A stretch of DNA of 64,000 nt, taken from NCBI GenBank assembly GCA_009823395.1, contig CM020516.1, positions 5,866,001 to 5,930,000 of the forward strand. The letters are read 5' to 3'. This DNA comes from Thamnaconus septentrionalis. Its lineage: Eukaryota > Chordata > Actinopteri > Tetraodontiformes > Monacanthidae. The notes below the pieces were generated by a model. That model did no database searches and was not told where the DNA came from. It saw only the letters and a list, made by a program, of their open reading frames with translations. Below are positions 1 to 12,572 of the stretch, piece after piece. Position 1 is the first letter of the stretch. Each line of letters begins with the position of its first letter. Made by a program: the position numbers and the translations under genes.

Positions 1-3000
1 GGCAAACGGCCAAGTTTTGATTCCTCAATAAATGATCCGAGCTGCCCTGTCTCTCTCTCAACTGACTGAAAAATAATTATTCAGAGGTCTAGACATGGAT
101 TTGAAGAAAACTAATTCTTCTTCTTATTTTTTTAAAAGTAGAATTTCCCCCCCAAAAAATGTAGTGGTGAAATAATTCTGGAAAAGAAAACAGCTTGTTG
201 CCTGAAAAAATTTATCAGTTCATAATATTAACATTTCAGTAAATTAAAGACAAGCTTCCAAGAGGAAAATAAAAACATAACTTGATACCACATGATGTGT
301 GTGTTGTCACCAACCTTAGAAGCTCAGGGGTTGCCAGGTTTGAACTGTTCCACTCTGGCTAATTCCCACCGCTCAAACCTTGCAGATATGTGTCTTGCTG
401 TTGCAACCTGGTGACCAGTAGTAGAAGAGTGAGGCAACAATGAGTGTGACACCTAGTGACCGGGAGGTCCAAATTCTGTTTTGAAACTTAGTGATAAACA
501 ATTGGAAAACTACTAAGAGAAGGTTTTATTGTGAAGAAAATGTTTAACCTGTCATGTGACATTATTCAAAATGATCCCCTGGAAAGCAGCAGAGTACGGA
601 CAGGGCTGGAGGGCAGGAGGGCAGGAGGGCAGGGGGGTTATGGTTGAGCAGAGGGTCACAAGGTTTGTGTCCCATGTGAATGTGAGCATCACCGGCTGCT
701 TCCTGAACCCAAACCACACGACTCTGAGGTCCAAAACACTGGTGACCTCCCACTAAATGTACACACATGGTTTCTGAACCACAAGGTAACCAAAGTATCG
801 CCAACCCGTTACCCGGTACGCTAAACATATGGGAAATATTCAGATGTATATTTTAAAGAGTAGCCGGATATGTATTTATCAATGTGTCTGCTGATTTGGA
901 GATGTGATGGGGCTCAAAGCTTCACTAAATCTGCTGAAACTAAAACATTTTTTCTTTTTTTTTTTTTTTTGGGCCACCGAGGACTTTAACAAAACAGTCT
1001 CTGAGGTTTGTGCTCTCTTGAATGCAAAATGTCAACAATTGCTGGGGCCAGGGGGATGTTTCACAATTTGACTCACAAACAAACACATTAATATGGATTC
1101 CCGATTGTTTATAAATGAGGTGCAGCGGTAGTGGTTGATTTATTTTTTTTTGTGGGGGTTGTTTTTTTGTATTTCGGTGAAAAACGAACAAAAAAAGGAA
1201 TTTTAATGAGATTGGAGATGCTGTGCAAATACAAAAAAAATGATCTAATGATCTCGAGTTGACGCGAATGCTGTCGGGTCGACGAGCTGAACGATTCAGT
1301 CGAGTCGAACCTCAGGACGGTTTTATCAGCTCGAAAAATAAAGAGCCAAAAGAAATACCGGGGCGTGTTGCCTTCCTGTTGTTTTGGGCAATTAGGAGGC
1401 AGAAGAAGGAGCTGCTTTGCATATATCGACTCTGAATTAAAAATGCAAAGTCTGTCACAAAGAGCCTGGAGATTTGTTTTCTTTTCTCCACGTGTGTATT
1501 TAGCTTTGCAACACCCCAGTTTCTCAATATTTACCAGTGAGGTTTTTCTGCCTTCTAACCACAAGGGAGGTTGGATTCTTTTTTTTTTCCTTTTTTTCTT
1601 TTTTAATGTCGATATTATCCTCAAGCTCAAGAAGACCGACCCTCCAGAGTCATCAGTCATGTCTGGCAAAATGATCTAGTGGGGCTTTTTAGTGACACAC
1701 TGCCTCCTGATTACCTCCCACCCTCAACAGGGATGTTTGGGGGGGAAACAGCGACATCAGTCACCTCCACGTTGGAAATGTTTCGGACCTGAGGAGGAAA
1801 TGAAGTCCAGATTGTGTTCATCATTGTGTGTGGGCCCTGACACGAGATGAGTCAGAGCTCAGCCCTTCGGCTGCTCCAGTAAAAAAAAAGAAAAAAAAAA
1901 GAAAAAAGGAGAGACAGAGAGAGAGAGAGAAAATCGACCAAACACATCCCATGTCTGAACACAGAGCTCAGCCAGAACGTTTAAAAGGAGTTCCAGCTGA
2001 CACTGGAATAAATTATCCCCTCTTGCCTCATCGCCGTCTACTATTTCTTCTCCCCACAAAGCTGAGGCTGAAAGGAGGGCGCGTGGCAGCGGGAGGGAGA
2101 GCGAGACGATCCGCGATTCTTTCTCTCTACCAACCGCAGGTCGTCACGTCTCGAGCTTTAACGTGATCATTATTGTTCTTTCCGCAATATCGGTATCGGC
2201 ATCGAATTTCAATTTGCTACATTTGCTCACCACGGGTGTTGTGTTGTGCCGTGGCAGCCTGACGCACCAGAAGGAGTGTTTTCTATTACGTTGGATTTTG
2301 TTCGCATGAGCCATCTGTCAAAGAGCTCACCAACGACATTTCTGAAAGGCGGCGGCCGTTTCCAAATAAGATTTGGAAGGTGATTGGATTAGTCTTCTGA
2401 ACGTTCTGAGAATGTTCTGAGACCCTAACCGAAGCAGTCGGTTACGGTTTTGATTAGCCAATTGTCAACCGCAAAACAACGACTTCCTTATGATACAACA
2501 CTTTATGCGCATCGCAAATCTCAAATTCTGTTCAAAAAGGTTGTGAGTCTTGTTTTTTTTTTCTTCTTTTAACATGAAAATGTTTTCAAATCTATCGTCA
2601 ACATGCCAACAGTCGCTTCCTGTTTTTTTTGGTCACAGAAAAATCTCAGCGGTCGTTGATTTTTAACGCCGTGCGCGCACACAAGTGAAAAAAACTATTC
2701 GGGTGGGAACTTTGCAAGATGGATCTTCATGAATTCCAGACTTGAAATCCCCTGGAATCCAGCTGCCCGGCCTGATACCTCAATGGATGGAGTCATCTCA
2801 CGAGGCAGCGTGAGGGGGATTTTCCTCCAGCTCCCGTCTGTGCCGCCAAATTACCAAAAATGTCTTTTCCCTCCTCCTGCGCGTGTCAACACACCTCGTG
2901 CGCTGTAGGCAGGTTCAGTTCGCCGCCCCAAAAAAACCCTGCACCTGATGATGCAAGTCTGGGCCAAGCAGCAGAAAGATTGGCTCATTCACAGCTGAAT

Positions 3001-3731
3001 TCCTGTTGTCGTCCGTCTTGCCAGATCAGACTCTGAGATTTTTCTTTCTTCCTTTCTTTCTTTAAGAGAGAAATGAAGAAATTGGAGTTTTTTTTTTTAC
3101 AGCAGCAGCGGAGCAGCTTCTGCTGTCGGGTCTTGTACTTCCTGCCTGGTCAAATGTAGGAGTGCACGAAAGCAAAATGTGAGCTCTTCGATTATTCTGA
3201 CGCAAAGTGATTGACAAACAGGCCGACGGCACAACAATGAGGCAGCAGCTGGACAGCAGATCCAGTGCGGGTTGCGGCGTGCGTGCACGTGCATACGTAT
3301 GTGTGTATGTGTGTCCTACGTGCGTGTGCCGCTGCTGCTGAACATGCAGATAACAATGTGTGCAGTGATTACTGGTGCAACAAGAGGCAGTGTGGAGACA
3401 GAGTGATGTGCGGCGAGGCTGAAGGGGGGATGCGGAAAAATAAATAATAAAGGCAAAGATGAAGGGCTGACCTTGAGCGAGACGATAAAAAAGGGGGAAG
3501 GAATGAAAGTCGATACGTCGTTACGGCGATGCTCTTGTGCAAAGGCGGTCAAACGTGCTTTGAAGCGGGAGCCACCGTTATTTACTTTACAGGGTTCAAA
3601 AATGAATATGTAGGTTTGAAAACATTTCCAATCATGATGATTAAAAAAAAAAAAGGGACGGCGACGTGTGACTTTAAGAAGTCTTTCACATCCAAAAGCG
3701 GCGCCTCTTTTCGGCATTGAAAGATTAAAAC

Positions 3732-4045
3732 ATCATTAAAGGCCACATATTCTGCAAAATTCTTCCTGCCAATGTTTTTTAAGAGGCATTTGTGACTCTT
3801 TTCTGTCAAAAAAATCTTCAATCTTTTTGCCTTTTTGCTTGCTCCACTGATCACGAGGCGCCTTCCTGCCTTGGCTCCACCACCTGACACTGCCCCCTTC
3901 CAAACATAGGCAAAAAAACAGCATCAGTTTTAGCAAGAGGCCGTAAACAACGGGCTAAACCTGACGTTTTCTGGGATTCCAAAGAGCATTCCAGGTAATA
4001 AATCGTGCAAGGCTGCTTGAGTTCTGGAGGATAAATAAAGACAGA
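3732..4045 (-). repeat. Interspersed repeat family A, copy 1
   Basis: Shares GGCCGTAAACA..GGCTAAA, the GTGCAAGGCT segment and the GGCTCCACC segment with the copies at 5.5, 46.7 and 52.4 kb. Orientation is defined by TTTAGCCC..TGTTTACAGCCTC on the copy's own plus strand. The family is not identified. Confidence 0.55.
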
Positions 4046-5321
4046 AAAATGGTTTTAATATGGGAGCTTAATTTCTGGGGCGATTAATATGAATTAAAGC
4101 AACAGCGGCTGCTTACAACAAGTCTGCCGGCTATTTTGCATCGGTGAAATACGAGTTCCGATTTAGTTACTAATCAGACAAACTCTTCCGAACCCTGAGT
4201 GGATTTATTTCTGAATTCTAACCAGCTCTTATAAACACCTGACGGGTAAACAGAATAACCTTGCAGAGCGGGACGATAAACCCACAGCCGTAAATTAACA
4301 CGATGGTGCCCGTTTGCGGCTCTTTTATTGCGGCTTTAAACCTGAGAGCGCTCTGCCTGCTCCTGCTCCGGCTCCTGCTCCGGCTCCAGCCGCTGACTGA
4401 CTGTTGCTGCTCCACTTTTTTGCTTCTCCTGCCCCGTGAATGTGCTTGTAGCAGGAGGGGAAACTTTTGTAGGTGCCGGCGATAAAAGCGTCCCCTTCAG
4501 GCAGACGTGGCGTGGTTAAAAAAGATCTGTCATGTTCGACATTTTCCTCCCCTCCTCTCCCCGCTCCCTCTTCTCCCCATGTCTCTCAGTCCTCTGGTCC
4601 TTGATCTGGGGCTCCCACTGGTATTATTCCAGTCAAACCACCAGTGGGGGTGCATCACCCACTTCCTTACATGTCAGGAGTGGAACGAGGATGCAATTTT
4701 TAGTGCCACTTTTCCTTTTTTTACCCCTCTACTCCTTGCCTTAAGGAAAGTAGGCCAAGAGCATGAGGATTTTTTTTTTTGAATACATATATATTTATTT
4801 ATTTTGAGAAGACGGAATGACAGAGAGACACAGGAGAGTAGGAGCTGGAGGAGCAGCGAGGGCGAAGAAGGGGAGCAGACAGAGTGTAAACACGAGAGTT
4901 TCCGTCATGTTCGGTGACGTTTTGTTTGCTCTTGTTTGGCGAGACGGCCGCCGTCAATTCGGCGTTCGCGCCTCGCAGCCACTTGACTCGCGAAAGGAAA
5001 ACAGACAGCCGACACGAGGACACGACACCTTTGTTTGTCTTTGTTTTTTTTTGCTCTTCCAGTCCTTGTTTGTTTGTTTGCTTTTCGTCTGCACGCATGC
5101 ACGGCTGCCTCTGCCAACAGTCACAAAAGTTGACTTAAGGGTGAGACTGGCCGCTGCAGCTGCGACTGGTGCAACAGCAGCTGCTACCAGTGAAAACACC
5201 GCATGGATGAATGAAAGTCGTGATTGAAGTAAATACTGATCAGAATCATGTGGAAGGTCCTTAAAAAAGTGATCATTTTTCCCTCACGACGGCTGTGAAA
5301 GTCACAGTATCTCCCCAGTGT

Positions 5322-5332
<11 letters not shown>

Positions 5333-5365
<33 letters not shown>

Positions 5366-5374
5366 CACACACAC
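5333..5374. repeat. CA microsatellite
   Basis: About 42 bp of (CA)n with one CG interruption; intergenic. Confidence 0.95.
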
Positions 5375-5465
5375 ATGCTGAGGCTGAGTGAGGGTAACGA
5401 CCAGGCATTGGCTCCGCCCTCTCAGAGTGCCTTGTTTTCATCCTAACTCTCAAAAGTTCAGATAA

Positions 5466-5610
5466 AGCACCAGTTTTAGCAGGAAGCTGAAAACCAACAG
5501 CATTTTCAACAGGAGGCTGTAAACAGAAGGCTAAATATGCTGTTTTCTGCTGATCTTTACGGATCGTGTTCATCATGCAAGGCTTCTCCACTATAAAAAT
5601 AAATAATTCT
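5466..5610 (-). repeat. Interspersed repeat family A, copy 2
   Basis: AGGCTGTAAACAGAAGGCTAAATATG followed by a GATC-rich stretch and ATGCAAGGCTTCTCC, in the same order as copy 1. It abuts a CA microsatellite. Confidence 0.5.
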
Positions 5611-6912
5611 TCTTTTTTTAAAAATGAGCTAACTAGGACACTTTCAATGTGGCTGCTCTGCCTCGGGTCGTATGACGCTTCCAGACTGATGCCAACAGAC
5701 TGAAACACAGTTCAAATTGGTGTGACACAGGATTTAACACCTCTATCAGGGTTGATTGTTGAGGGCGCGTCACTGGATAATAAGTGTTTTGACATGTATG
5801 TATTTTTTTTTTTTAAATGGAGAGGAAAAAAAGTGTACATCTTCACCCTGAGTGTCGTGTTTTTTTTTTCTACCGTCGTCAAGTCAGAGATTTCACACCC
5901 GACGGTGCGTAAGACCCGTCTGTGCCCCCGAGGGCAACGACGTCGCACTTCCCTTGTGAATATGATGGAAGAAAAAAAATGTGGCAGGCAGCGTGACGTG
6001 ACGCAGTCTGAAAAGGACGAGCAAAGCCAGCCAGCGGACCTTCAGCCTGGAAGACAAATCTTCTCTTCTTTGTGTGAAACTGAAAGTTGATATCGCGCCA
6101 TTCGTCAGGAATTTGTTCGCGCCGAGTCCCCGATCTCCCCTCCCTCCCAAAACCCACTCCCCATACCTCTCCCCCTTGACCCCTCATCATTCTCTTGAAC
6201 TTGAAGCCACATTTATCAAGTCAAAAGCAAGAACTGTTTAAACAAACCACTTTAACGACAACCTTGGAATCTTTTTTTCATGCCCAAAAGTTTGAAAAGT
6301 CATTTTTTTTCCTGACACCGTGAGGCGTGGGAGTAATTCCTTTCACTAACATGCAAACAGAGGGAACCGTGGGAGGAGGGGACAAGATGATTCGATTGAT
6401 GCTTCACAACCGAGGCTCAATTTGAACCAAAGCCAAACTCTGTTTCTTGGACTTTATGCTCCCTATAACAGCCACCTGTATTTTCTTAACTAGGTTTACA
6501 CCTGCGGAAACTCAACTTGCAATAGAAACAGACTGCATGAAAGGCCACTTTTTTTGGCTCATTATCCTGGAAAAAGCAGATCATGAGATGAAGGACGATT
6601 GGTCACCAACATGTTGCTCTGGATGGAGAAGCTGCCGAGGCTGCAGGGCTGCCAAGAATCCCACTCATCCAAATTATTTCCGCTGATCAAGGGAGGCTGA
6701 TTCTTATCAGACAACTTCGGAAGGGAGTCACTGTTTTTTTTCCCATTTTTTCCTGCTTACACCTTCATGACCCGATAGAGTCCAAACTGTGGCCACTTGC
6801 AGCGTGTGGAGAGAAACTGTTGGACGTCCTTTGTCCATTTTTTCTTTGCACTGTTTCAACCATCGGGAGGAGACGACGTCGGGCGAGATGCCTTTGCTCC
6901 AAGGCACAAAGG

Positions 6913-6913
<1 letters not shown>

Positions 6914-6986
<73 letters not shown>

Positions 6987-7009
6987 TCTCTCTCTCTCTC
7001 TTTCTCTCT
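6914..7009. repeat. CT microsatellite
   Basis: About 96 bp of (CT)n with a few interruptions; intergenic. Confidence 0.95.
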
Positions 7010-7766
7010 ATTGTTTGTGCAGTCTGACAGGAGTGAATGCTTGTCACATCCCATTTCCTGCAAAACACTCAAGGCTGCGCTCTCTTTTAATCACGCTGAC
7101 CGGAAAACACAATAAAGTGACATCAGTTAAAGGCGCATTTATCCAAAACAACACGACGCATCCTTCAAAACTGCGAGTTCCTTTTTGTCGTGAAAACTCA
7201 CTCGCCGTGACAGAGCGCCGCACGCCGCTGTCGCACTCTTTAAAGGCTCGCACGTGATGCCAGATTTTACGTCCTTGCTGTTTTCTTTGCCTACAGACTG
7301 ACAAAAATGATAAAAAATAATAATCCAGCCTCTATTTCACTCGTGCGGTCGACTGTACAGAGGATATGCCAACCTGACTGTGTGTCTTCTGTGATGTCAC
7401 AAAGTTACATGCATGCCGTGCCTGAAAACAAGCGCCGGCGACCTTTTGTTGAGAAGTTTTGTAGGAAAAACAAACAAACTTGGCTTTGCTTTGTAAAAAG
7501 TCGCATCAAGTCGAGAGGAAAAGCAAATGTTTGTTTTTCTCCGTCGCACCGACTGCCAGGCAGCAGCTCGACTCCCAGCTGGAATGAAAAGATTGTATGT
7601 GTAAAGAGGGAAAAAGAGAAGGAGAAGAACAACAACTAGACAAACGAGTGCTTGCAGAAACAGAGGGATGGAGTGCAGAGGAGGAGAAGTCTTGTGTAAA
7701 AATACACATCTGCCTCCACGACCACTCGGCCAAATTACTGCACAGCTACTCTTCCCCCTACAGACG

Positions 7767-7767
<1 letters not shown>

Positions 7768-7810
<43 letters not shown>

Positions 7811-7812
7811 TG

Positions 7813-7852
<40 letters not shown>

Positions 7853-7902
7853 GTGTCGGACTCATCTCATTTACAGACTTAGCCGAGATCTCTCTGTCAG
7901 AT

Positions 7903-7931
<29 letters not shown>
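7768..7931. repeat. TG runs and a CA run
   Basis: (TG)n at 7768-7810 and 7815-7852, then (CA)n at 7902-7931. The opposite runs could fold back on each other. They lie just upstream of the putative cdh5 promoter. Confidence 0.95.
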
Positions 7932-7934
<3 letters not shown>

Positions 7935-7999
7935 AAATATTTACTAGCCTCATGTGGGGAAATCTCGGAGGATTATCCCCAATAACCTGTTTAACTTAA

Positions 8000-8099
8000 T
8001 CCTTATCTCACACACATGAAAAATAAATCTTCCCCTCTCTCCCCCCTCCCTCTCGTTCTCTCCCTGAAGTAGCGCCTCTCTCACCTGACTCCTCATCAG

Positions 8100-8136
<37 letters not shown>

Positions 8137-8560
8137 ACACACACACAAACACACACACTCACTCTCTCTCCCTCCTCACTCCATCTGCTTCTCGAACATG
8201 AGCCGGCTGCTTCCTCTGCCTCTCCGAGCGTCTTTGAGCTGTTTTGACATATGCGCTCCCTCCCAGCTTCTCTGCCACCTCCTCTTTTTTCCCCCTCTTT
8301 TCCCCTCTCCTCCTTCCCCCACCGTTCCTCAACCCCTCTCCGCGTCTCTCTCTCTCCGTTCCGACCCATTCAGGAGCGGCGGCGGCAGCAGGCAGAGAGA
8401 AGACGGGAAAAGCTGGTAGTTGGGAGTCGCGGCGGAGACGAGCGTTCACAATAACAGGAAGGGGAAGTGGGCAGTGACCTGCGAGAGAGAGAGAGAGTTA
8501 GAGAGAGAGAAAGAGAGGAGGGCTTGCGGTGGGACAGCTGGAGCTGGACATATTTTTTTT
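8000..8560 (+). promoter_or_regulatory. cdh5: Putative cdh5 promoter region
   Basis: Inferred from position just upstream of the likely non-coding exon 1. It holds CT- and CA-rich initiator-like sequence (8031-8170), a GC-richer block (8360-8450) and tandem ETS-type sites: AACAGGAAG at 8453-8461 followed at once by GGGAAGTGG. The first resembles the FOX:ETS composite sites used in endothelial genes. No convincing TATA box is visible, so the start site cannot be fixed. Confidence 0.45.
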
Positions 8561-9025
8561 AGGGCCGCTGGATGAGAAAAAGCCACATCAAAGAGCAGCA
8601 GAGAGAGAAGAGACGCAAAACTTGGGGGGAAATATTTGGAAAATTGGAATTTTGGAGGCACATTTTTATTTTTACGGGAAGGGGAGGTGAAGGATCAACC
8701 CCCCTTTTTGATAGCTTCTTTTGTTTTTTTCTCTGCTGCAAAGTTTGAAATTTGTCTCTCCGGGAATCTGGGATCTAAGGATTCGAGCGGCCAAGCTGCG
8801 GAGGCGAGCGAGAGAATCAGAACCTCGACCACGAAGGAGACGGCGGCACCTGCCTCTCACAGTCAGCAGCAGCAGGAGAAGAAGAAGAAGGAGGAGAGTC
8901 AGTGAAGCCACTGAACGACCTGCTTCCACAGCAGAGGTACAAGCTCGGGTTCGAGAGAAGAGCAACTTGGAGGATTTGGGGGATTTCAGGAGTCGCGTAC
9001 CTGGACTGACCTCTGCGTCTGAACG
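8560..9025 (+). other. cdh5: Candidate non-coding exon 1 (5' UTR) of cdh5
   Basis: The right edge is a strong splice donor (GAACG, then GTGAGT at 9026). The region is purine-rich with moderate CpG content. The next compatible acceptor that leads to an ATG is at 17633, three bases before the cdh5 start codon. Human CDH5 likewise has a non-coding first exon and a long first intron. The left edge is arbitrary because no start site is visible. Confidence 0.5.
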
Positions 9026-10140
9026 GTGAGTTTCCCCTTTTTTCTTTCCTTCTTTCTGCTCCTCTGTGGAGGAGAAATGGTGCGAGTGTGAGTTTGCCAC
9101 CTGTGACAAAGTCAAAGTACAAACGATGGTCCAGACGGACACAAACCCACTGCCTAACAGTTTTGGCCTGATTTTGAACAACATAAAAAAAAAAGAACAT
9201 TGTGAGAAACGGGGGGTGACTGTGCCAGTCAGTCCGGGGTGGAGAGGCTCCTGAAAAGCAGGCGAGCTGTGGAGGAGACGCTGCTGGAGGGACTGGAAGC
9301 GGCGCTGAGGGACTCGGCTGTCGACGACCGTACACGGCTGCCGCCGCCGTGACTCGCTGCTGATTTGAATGCTGTAATTGAGTGCATCCACCCCCCACCC
9401 CCCACCCCTCACCACTGAGAGTCTGGGTTGTCATTACCGAAGACAGATGCCTGTGACCATTAGGGGCATGGGGGGTCTGAGATGGGTGGGGGGGTACTGG
9501 ATGATCTACCACGGAGGAGGGAAATCAAAAGCAGACGAAGCTCCATCGGGAGACTTGCTGCTGATAAGACTGAATGACAAAGGAGGGGTGTGTGGGGTGG
9601 AAGGGTGGTGTATGATGGGGTGGAGGGGGGGAGAAAAAAGAAAATCACAGACTGACAACTTGACGAGGAGTGATAAAATATTGATCACTCCATTTCAGAT
9701 GTCGGACTCAGACAGCCGACTGGTGTCATCCTGTCAGCCGCAGGCTCCCCGGCCACATGATTTGATGGAGCGTAATAGTCTTAATGAGCTCATGGCAGGC
9801 AGCGAATGGCGGAGCGGCAGGAGTGGTGTTTGCAATGGTGAAATAAATAAAGACATAAAAATCCTAATAAACCACTGACTGCCCAGCTGTTGGAGAGGTT
9901 ATCTGAGCTTGTTTCCGTTGCCCCGCCGAGGGCGTCACTGTTGTTTGCCATGGATTTTTCCCTTTTTTTCCCTTTTTCTCTCTCCGGCTGCGGCTCCGGA
10001 TCGGTGGCCCCTCGAGCCACCCGGACTGATTTGATTTGGACGTCGAAAGCCGTTGATGCAAATAAAACCCAGCGGTCTAATTCCTGGAGAGGGAGCTATC
10101 ACGGCAAATCCTTTGGGTGCCATCTGGGAGACTTCACCCT

Positions 10141-10179
<39 letters not shown>

Positions 10180-11620
10180 GGACAAGACTGGTGATTAGAG
10201 GCCTTCGTTCATTCAGATATATGTCAGAGGGGTTGACAAGCTGTCCAGCTGTGGCCACGTTGACTCGACTGAAGTCGCTGATTACAAGTGAAAGACCCAG
10301 TTCGACTCCTGTTGCCAGACACTGACCTGCATTCTGTTCTCTATTCTTTTATAGATATATTTTAGATTTTACACAAGCACTTTCTTCTGGAGGCTTTAGA
10401 CTTAAGACTTTTTTAACAAAAAAAAAAAAAACATCAGCTGTGCTCATTAGTTTATCAGTCAGGCTCATATTTAACGAGATCCGCAAAGTGATTTTAATTA
10501 TTGGCACTCTGGTGGGAAATTCACTTATGATTTCTTGCGTTTCCGCCCAACGCAACACACACTTGTAATCACAGATGGTGCCTGTAACAACAGGAGAGAG
10601 TTCATTTGAGTTTATTCCGATCTCTGAGTGTATTCTAAATGGGCATAGTAACAGGCATATGAATGATCAAACATTATCCGTGTGGGTCCATCTGCTTTAC
10701 TAATTAGTTTTCTTTCCATCTTTAGAACAAATGGGGATTCTCAGAGCTGAGCCGCAGTGCTCTAAATTGCCTTGGAATAGTCGATTTACATGTTAAAAAC
10801 TGTTTGGATTTGATGTTGAAAGAGAACATTCATCATAACATGTTGATACTGATAATACTTGAAAAGTAGATTTTGAATAGAGCAAAGTCTGGCATCAGTC
10901 ACTGAGGACACAGTGTGTGTGTGTGTGTGTGTGTGTGTGTCAGTGAGTGCGTGTCTACTGTCACAGGGTGGTGTGACTTGCTGGCAGACAGATTGTAACG
11001 AGCGGCTCGCTTTGATTAAACCTGTTTTAATCACGAGTGCACAGACTTAAAAGTGCTCAGGAGTGAAACGTCAGAGACGGCAGATTTTTACCCCCCCCCC
11101 GGGGTCACTTCCTGTGAAGTGTGCAAATGAACGGACCAAAAGAGGCAGAAGAACATGTTTGATGGAGCCAGTTGAAAATCTGAGTGCTAAACGGATGGTT
11201 ACGTTTTTTTTTTGATGGCTCTACGTCCCAGTGTGTAGCAGGATGTCTAGAATCCAAATGATCATGTCCTCCACAGTGGTCAATGTTGATAAGATATTTT
11301 TTTTTTTTGGGGGGGGTTGTTATTAAGCTGTAGTCCTTGTGATATTTTCTGAGATATTGTGACCTCACAGTGTTGATACAGGCGAAGGAAAAAGGCAAAT
11401 TCTGAAAACTTTCAGTGAGTTTGATAAAGTGCTGTTTACAACGGTTCTAATAATTACTTTTTTTTGAAGAGCTACTACAGTAGCTCTACTTTCATATGTA
11501 GTGATACATTCGGAAGATGTTGCATCTTGCAAATGATGCAACACCTTGTTTGGTTTGGAAGGGAAGAAACAGAAAAAACACACTGTTCGCCTTTGAAGCA
11601 ACACTCTGTAAGGTTTTCCA

Positions 11621-11872
11621 TGCATCCCTCCATTGTCTATCCCCACTTCCCCCTGCTGCTGGTGCCTATCCCAGCTGTCGTTGTGCGAGGGCCACATGGA
11701 AAGACATACAACCATTGACACTCACACACACACCTACAAATTGGAGTTTTTCAATTGGCCTCACATGCATGTTTTTGGACTATGCGAGGAACATGCAAAC
11801 TCCACACAGAAAGGCTAGAGGCCCAGGTATTGAACCTGCAACCTACTCACTAACCACTACACCACCGTTTGC
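11621..11872 (-). mobile_element. tRNA-derived SINE, copy 1
   Basis: About 250 bp sharing most of its length with copies at 33.5 and 38.6 kb: CATGCATGTTTTTGGA core, ACATGCAAACTCCACACAG, and on the minus strand a degenerate B box (GGTTCAATACC type) and A box region. It is in cdh5 intron 1. The family name is not assigned. Confidence 0.75.
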
Positions 11873-12519
11873 TCCTAAAAAATGTGTAATACTTAGAGAT
11901 GTTAAAGAAAAAAAAACAAAACAACATCAAGTGCTTATATTTTAGATTGCGGTACCTTTTACTCTCTCTCCCCATCCTGAGCTTGCCTGTCAACTATGGT
12001 GGCCTGTGCACCCAAATCTGGATACCTTATCCACCTCCTTCATTGGTTTATTTGAATATGCGAGCAGTCACCACCAGGCCAAATGGGGGTGCTATGTTAA
12101 TGGCAGGTTTACTACTCACATCGTTACAAACCATTTATAATAAAAGTGTTTATCAACTGTAATATTGAGGTACAAGCGTCACATTTCTTTATTTTATTTC
12201 ATTTTTTACATTTTGCACCTGACTAAGTGTTGCCATTTCACTCTGGAGAAATTGAACTGCGCCGCTGCTCTGTCCGGCAACGACTGAGGTTGTCAGAGAC
12301 CTGAGTCTCCATTTCCTGTCGGCTTTTTACGCCACAGATCTGACACCAAACAGGATCGTGCGGCGCCAACTTCAGCCACCCTTCAGCAACAGCCAGGATT
12401 ATGAAGTCTTGTTGACTCGTTTCTGTGCTTTAGCCTTTGGTTGAGTGAAAGTAGGTCAGACCTGTCTGCCAGTCACAAAACATCCCAGAGAATGACAACT
12501 GTATCTCTTCTCCTCTGCG

Positions 12520-12572
<53 letters not shown>

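Larger units (their letters stand above)
1..8000. other. Intergenic region upstream of cdh5, no gene seen
   Basis: No spliced or unspliced coding sequence could be recognised on either strand; open frames here are low-complexity or cross repeats. It contains T and A tracts, two copies of an interspersed repeat (3732-4045, 5466-5610) and microsatellites. In human the flank upstream of CDH5 is also gene-poor. Confidence 0.6.

Noticed and set aside
5184..5708. 174-codon minus-strand frame
   Set aside because: Half of it is a CA-array translation and it overlaps an interspersed repeat.
7950..8369. 139-codon minus-strand Glu/Arg-rich frame
   Set aside because: Produced by GA-repeat sequence; no protein family signature.
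8672..9415. 247-codon minus-strand open frame
   Set aside because: It crosses the putative cdh5 exon 1 and donor, is made of Ser/Arg/Leu low-complexity reading of purine-rich DNA, and has no recognisable domain.
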